7,762 nucleotides of DNA, taken from Chthoniobacter flavus. Its GTDB lineage: Bacteria > Verrucomicrobiota > Verrucomicrobiia > Chthoniobacterales > DYNR01. Positions 7,004-7,762 of this stretch are shown in pieces (the stretch's first letter is position 1; every line of letters begins with the position of its first letter). The notes beneath the pieces are model-generated. The model made no database searches. It was not told where the DNA came from and saw nothing but the letters and a program-made list of their open reading frames with translations. Location: contig DYNR01000051.1 of the NCBI GenBank assembly GCA_020720945.1, positions 4,324 to 12,085 on the forward strand. Direction: 5' to 3'. A program made the position numbers and the translations under genes.

Positions 7004-7533
7004 TTTCCGGGTAAAAAATCTGCCATTTCGTAGAGTTGCGGGTCGCGGGTGGGTGCGCGGCGGGCGGAAGCGGCGCGGTGGGTGGGCGTGCCGAGTTCTG
7101 GTTCTGTTCCGGTGGGATCGAAGTTTTCCATGGCGTCGCCGAACTCTTCTTCCAGTTTTTCAGGGTCTTCACCTGATTCCAGTCTGCGGAGCATTTCTTC
7201 CATTTCGCCGGGGGTTTTTTGGCCGGTGATTTCCAGCATTTTGCGCATCATTTTCCCGAGGTCTTTCGGGTTGGGTTCGGCATCTCCCATCCCTTCCATT
7301 TCTCTGGCCAGTTGCATCATCGCCGCTTCTTGGCGAGGATCCATTTCCGGGGAATCTCCGGAGGGGGTCGATTCCTTAGCACGGCCGGTGAAGGAAAAAT
7401 TGGAAACCAGTTTTTCCATTGGGAAGGCGGGGTTGTCCGGGCAGGTAGGGACATCGGATTTTCCCATTAGTCGCCTCGCGTAGAAGCTGTAAATTTTGTT
7501 GCTCTCGGGCGAATAGAATTCGTAGATCGGCAT
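7000..7533 (-). CDS. FmdB-family protein with degenerate zinc ribbon
   Basis: A 177-residue protein. The N-terminus MPIYEFYSPESNKIYSFYAR aligns by eye with the FmdB zinc-ribbon domain (MPxYEYxCxxCGxxF...CPxCG), but the first CxxC has become S8-P-E-S11 and the second is C31-P-D-N34, so only one of four metal cysteines remains. From about 64 on, the protein is acidic and helical: DPRQEAAMMQLAREMEGM (65-82), MMRKMLEITGQKTPGEMEEMLRRLESGEDPEKLEEEFGD (start 95, end 133). That tail resembles the longer FmdB-like proteins I recall from Deltaproteobacteria, which do keep their cysteines. Family members are called putative regulators, but the role is not established. It is the first gene of the run, has a candidate promoter 30-59 nt upstream and no Shine-Dalgarno, and ends in an ATGA overlap with the permease. 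Confidence 0.75.
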   Translation of the reverse strand: MPIYEFYSPESNKIYSFYARRLMGKSDVPTCPDNPAFPMEKLVSNFSFTGRAKESTPSGDSPEMDPRQEAAMMQLAREMEGMGDAEPNPKDLGKMMRKMLEITGQKTPGEMEEMLRRLESGEDPEKLEEEFGDAMENFDPTGTEPELGTPTHRAASARRAPTRDPQLYEMADFLPGK

Positions 7534-7562
7534 GGCAGAGGTCGTTTTTTTTTGTGGGGTGG

Positions 7563-7592
7563 ACTATGGAAAAAAAAAGCGTGTTTCGTCAA
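7563..7592 (-). promoter_or_regulatory. Candidate sigma-70-type promoter for the gene run
   Basis: On the minus strand TTGACG (7592-7587, five of six consensus bases) is followed after 18 nt by CATAGT (7568-7563, four of six). Transcription would start near 7556, leaving a leader of about 23 nt before the ATG at 7533. The leader carries a run of nine A (7553-7545) and no Shine-Dalgarno. Seen by eye only; the -10 match is modest, and the spacer is filled by nine T. Confidence 0.4.
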
Positions 7593-7617
7593 CTCTGCGC
7601 TTTTGGGGAAGAGAAAG

Positions 7618-7709
7618 AGAGAAAAGGGGTAAGAGAAAAAGGGGCAAGCGACAAGATGCAAGGGACAAGGGGAAGCAAGGTGCTGCGCACGAGGGAAGAG
7701 AAAAAGGGG
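7618..7709. repeat. Three short copies of AGAGAAAA(A)GGGG
   Basis: AGAGAAAAGGGG at 7618-7629 and AGAGAAAAAGGGG at 7632-7644 and 7697-7709, separated by CAAG-rich sequence. The copies are direct and unevenly spaced. They could be degraded low-complexity DNA, part of a dispersed intergenic repeat, or chance in a purine tract. Confidence 0.5.
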
Positions 7710-7762
7710 GGAGGGATTTTTTGGCGGTGGAAGGTGCTGGTGGATGGAGGCGATGTTGCGAT

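Larger units (their letters stand above)
7534..7762. other. Intergenic region, purine-rich on the plus strand
   Basis: No convincing gene. Apart from the candidate promoter, the stretch from about 7600 is low-complexity and purine-rich on the plus strand (AAGAGAAAGAGAGAAAAGGG-like). It holds three copies of AGAGAAAA(A)GGGG, a loose series of CAAG words (7644-7679) and a 9-nt repeat AAGGTGCTG (7677-7685 and 7731-7739). Several frames are open here simply because stops are rare in such sequence. One, on the plus strand, runs from an ATG at 7566 to the window edge. It is lysine-, arginine- and glycine-rich, resembles nothing I know, and is not called as a gene. The true neighbour on the right lies outside the window. 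Confidence 0.6.

Noticed and set aside
7545..7578. T9...A9 inverted repeat as a terminator hairpin
   Set aside because: The stem would be A-T pairs only, the flanking bases do not extend the pairing, and there is no GC-rich stem followed by a T run.
7467..7661. 64-codon minus-strand frame starting at a TTG upstream of the FmdB-like gene
   Set aside because: It overlaps the FmdB-like start in another frame, is Phe/Pro/Ser low-complexity and would span the candidate promoter.
1..7762. tRNA, rRNA, riboswitch, CRISPR array or insertion sequence
   Set aside because: Nothing resembling tRNA arms, rRNA, a TPP riboswitch before thiH, evenly spaced repeats, transposase or terminal inverted repeats was seen. 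The genes leave almost no free space outside 7534-7762.

Overview
The window is 7.8 kb of GC-rich bacterial chromosome in which all nine recognisable genes lie on the minus strand, packed into one run from about 7533 down to 16. Gaps between genes are 21 nt or less, and several neighbours overlap. A candidate promoter (7563-7592) lies just upstream of the first gene and no terminator is visible, so the likeliest reading is a single long transcription unit that leaves the window at its left edge. The lipopolysaccharide-type heptosyltransferase points to a Gram-negative organism. The FmdB-like protein, the membrane-anchored helical-repeat protein and the overall style suggest Verrucomicrobiota, perhaps the Opitutae side. 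That placement is inference from remembered protein patterns (about 0.5 confidence).

Layout in transcription order, right to left. 7534-7762 is an intergenic stretch, purine-rich on the plus strand, with short repeats and the candidate promoter. Next come three translationally coupled genes: an FmdB-family protein that has lost most zinc-ribbon cysteines (7000-7533), an ABC-2 type permease (6116-7003) and a membrane-anchored protein with TPR-like helices (5349-6119). They are followed by a calcineurin-like metallophosphoesterase (4621-5343), a glycosyltransferase family 9 heptosyltransferase with a TTG start (3607-4605), thiH (2471-3598), thiS (2281-2481), pgsA (1690-2259) and a FAD-dependent aromatic-hydroxylase-type monooxygenase (16-1671).

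The genes do not form one pathway. Two themes can be seen. One is envelope and membrane construction: permease, anchored repeat protein, heptosyltransferase for LPS core, and PgsA for phosphatidylglycerol. The other is synthesis of the thiamine thiazole ring: ThiH makes dehydroglycine and ThiS carries the sulfur. thiG, thiF and the permease's ATPase are not in the window. The phosphoesterase and the monooxygenase have no visible partner.

No RNA genes, CRISPR arrays, insertion sequences or prophage genes were seen. I found no convincing new multi-gene system. The best leads are the cysteine-poor FmdB-like protein coupled to an orphan permease and the anchored repeat protein, the overlapping thiH-thiS pair without thiG, and the strong strand asymmetry, with genes on the C- and pyrimidine-rich strand.
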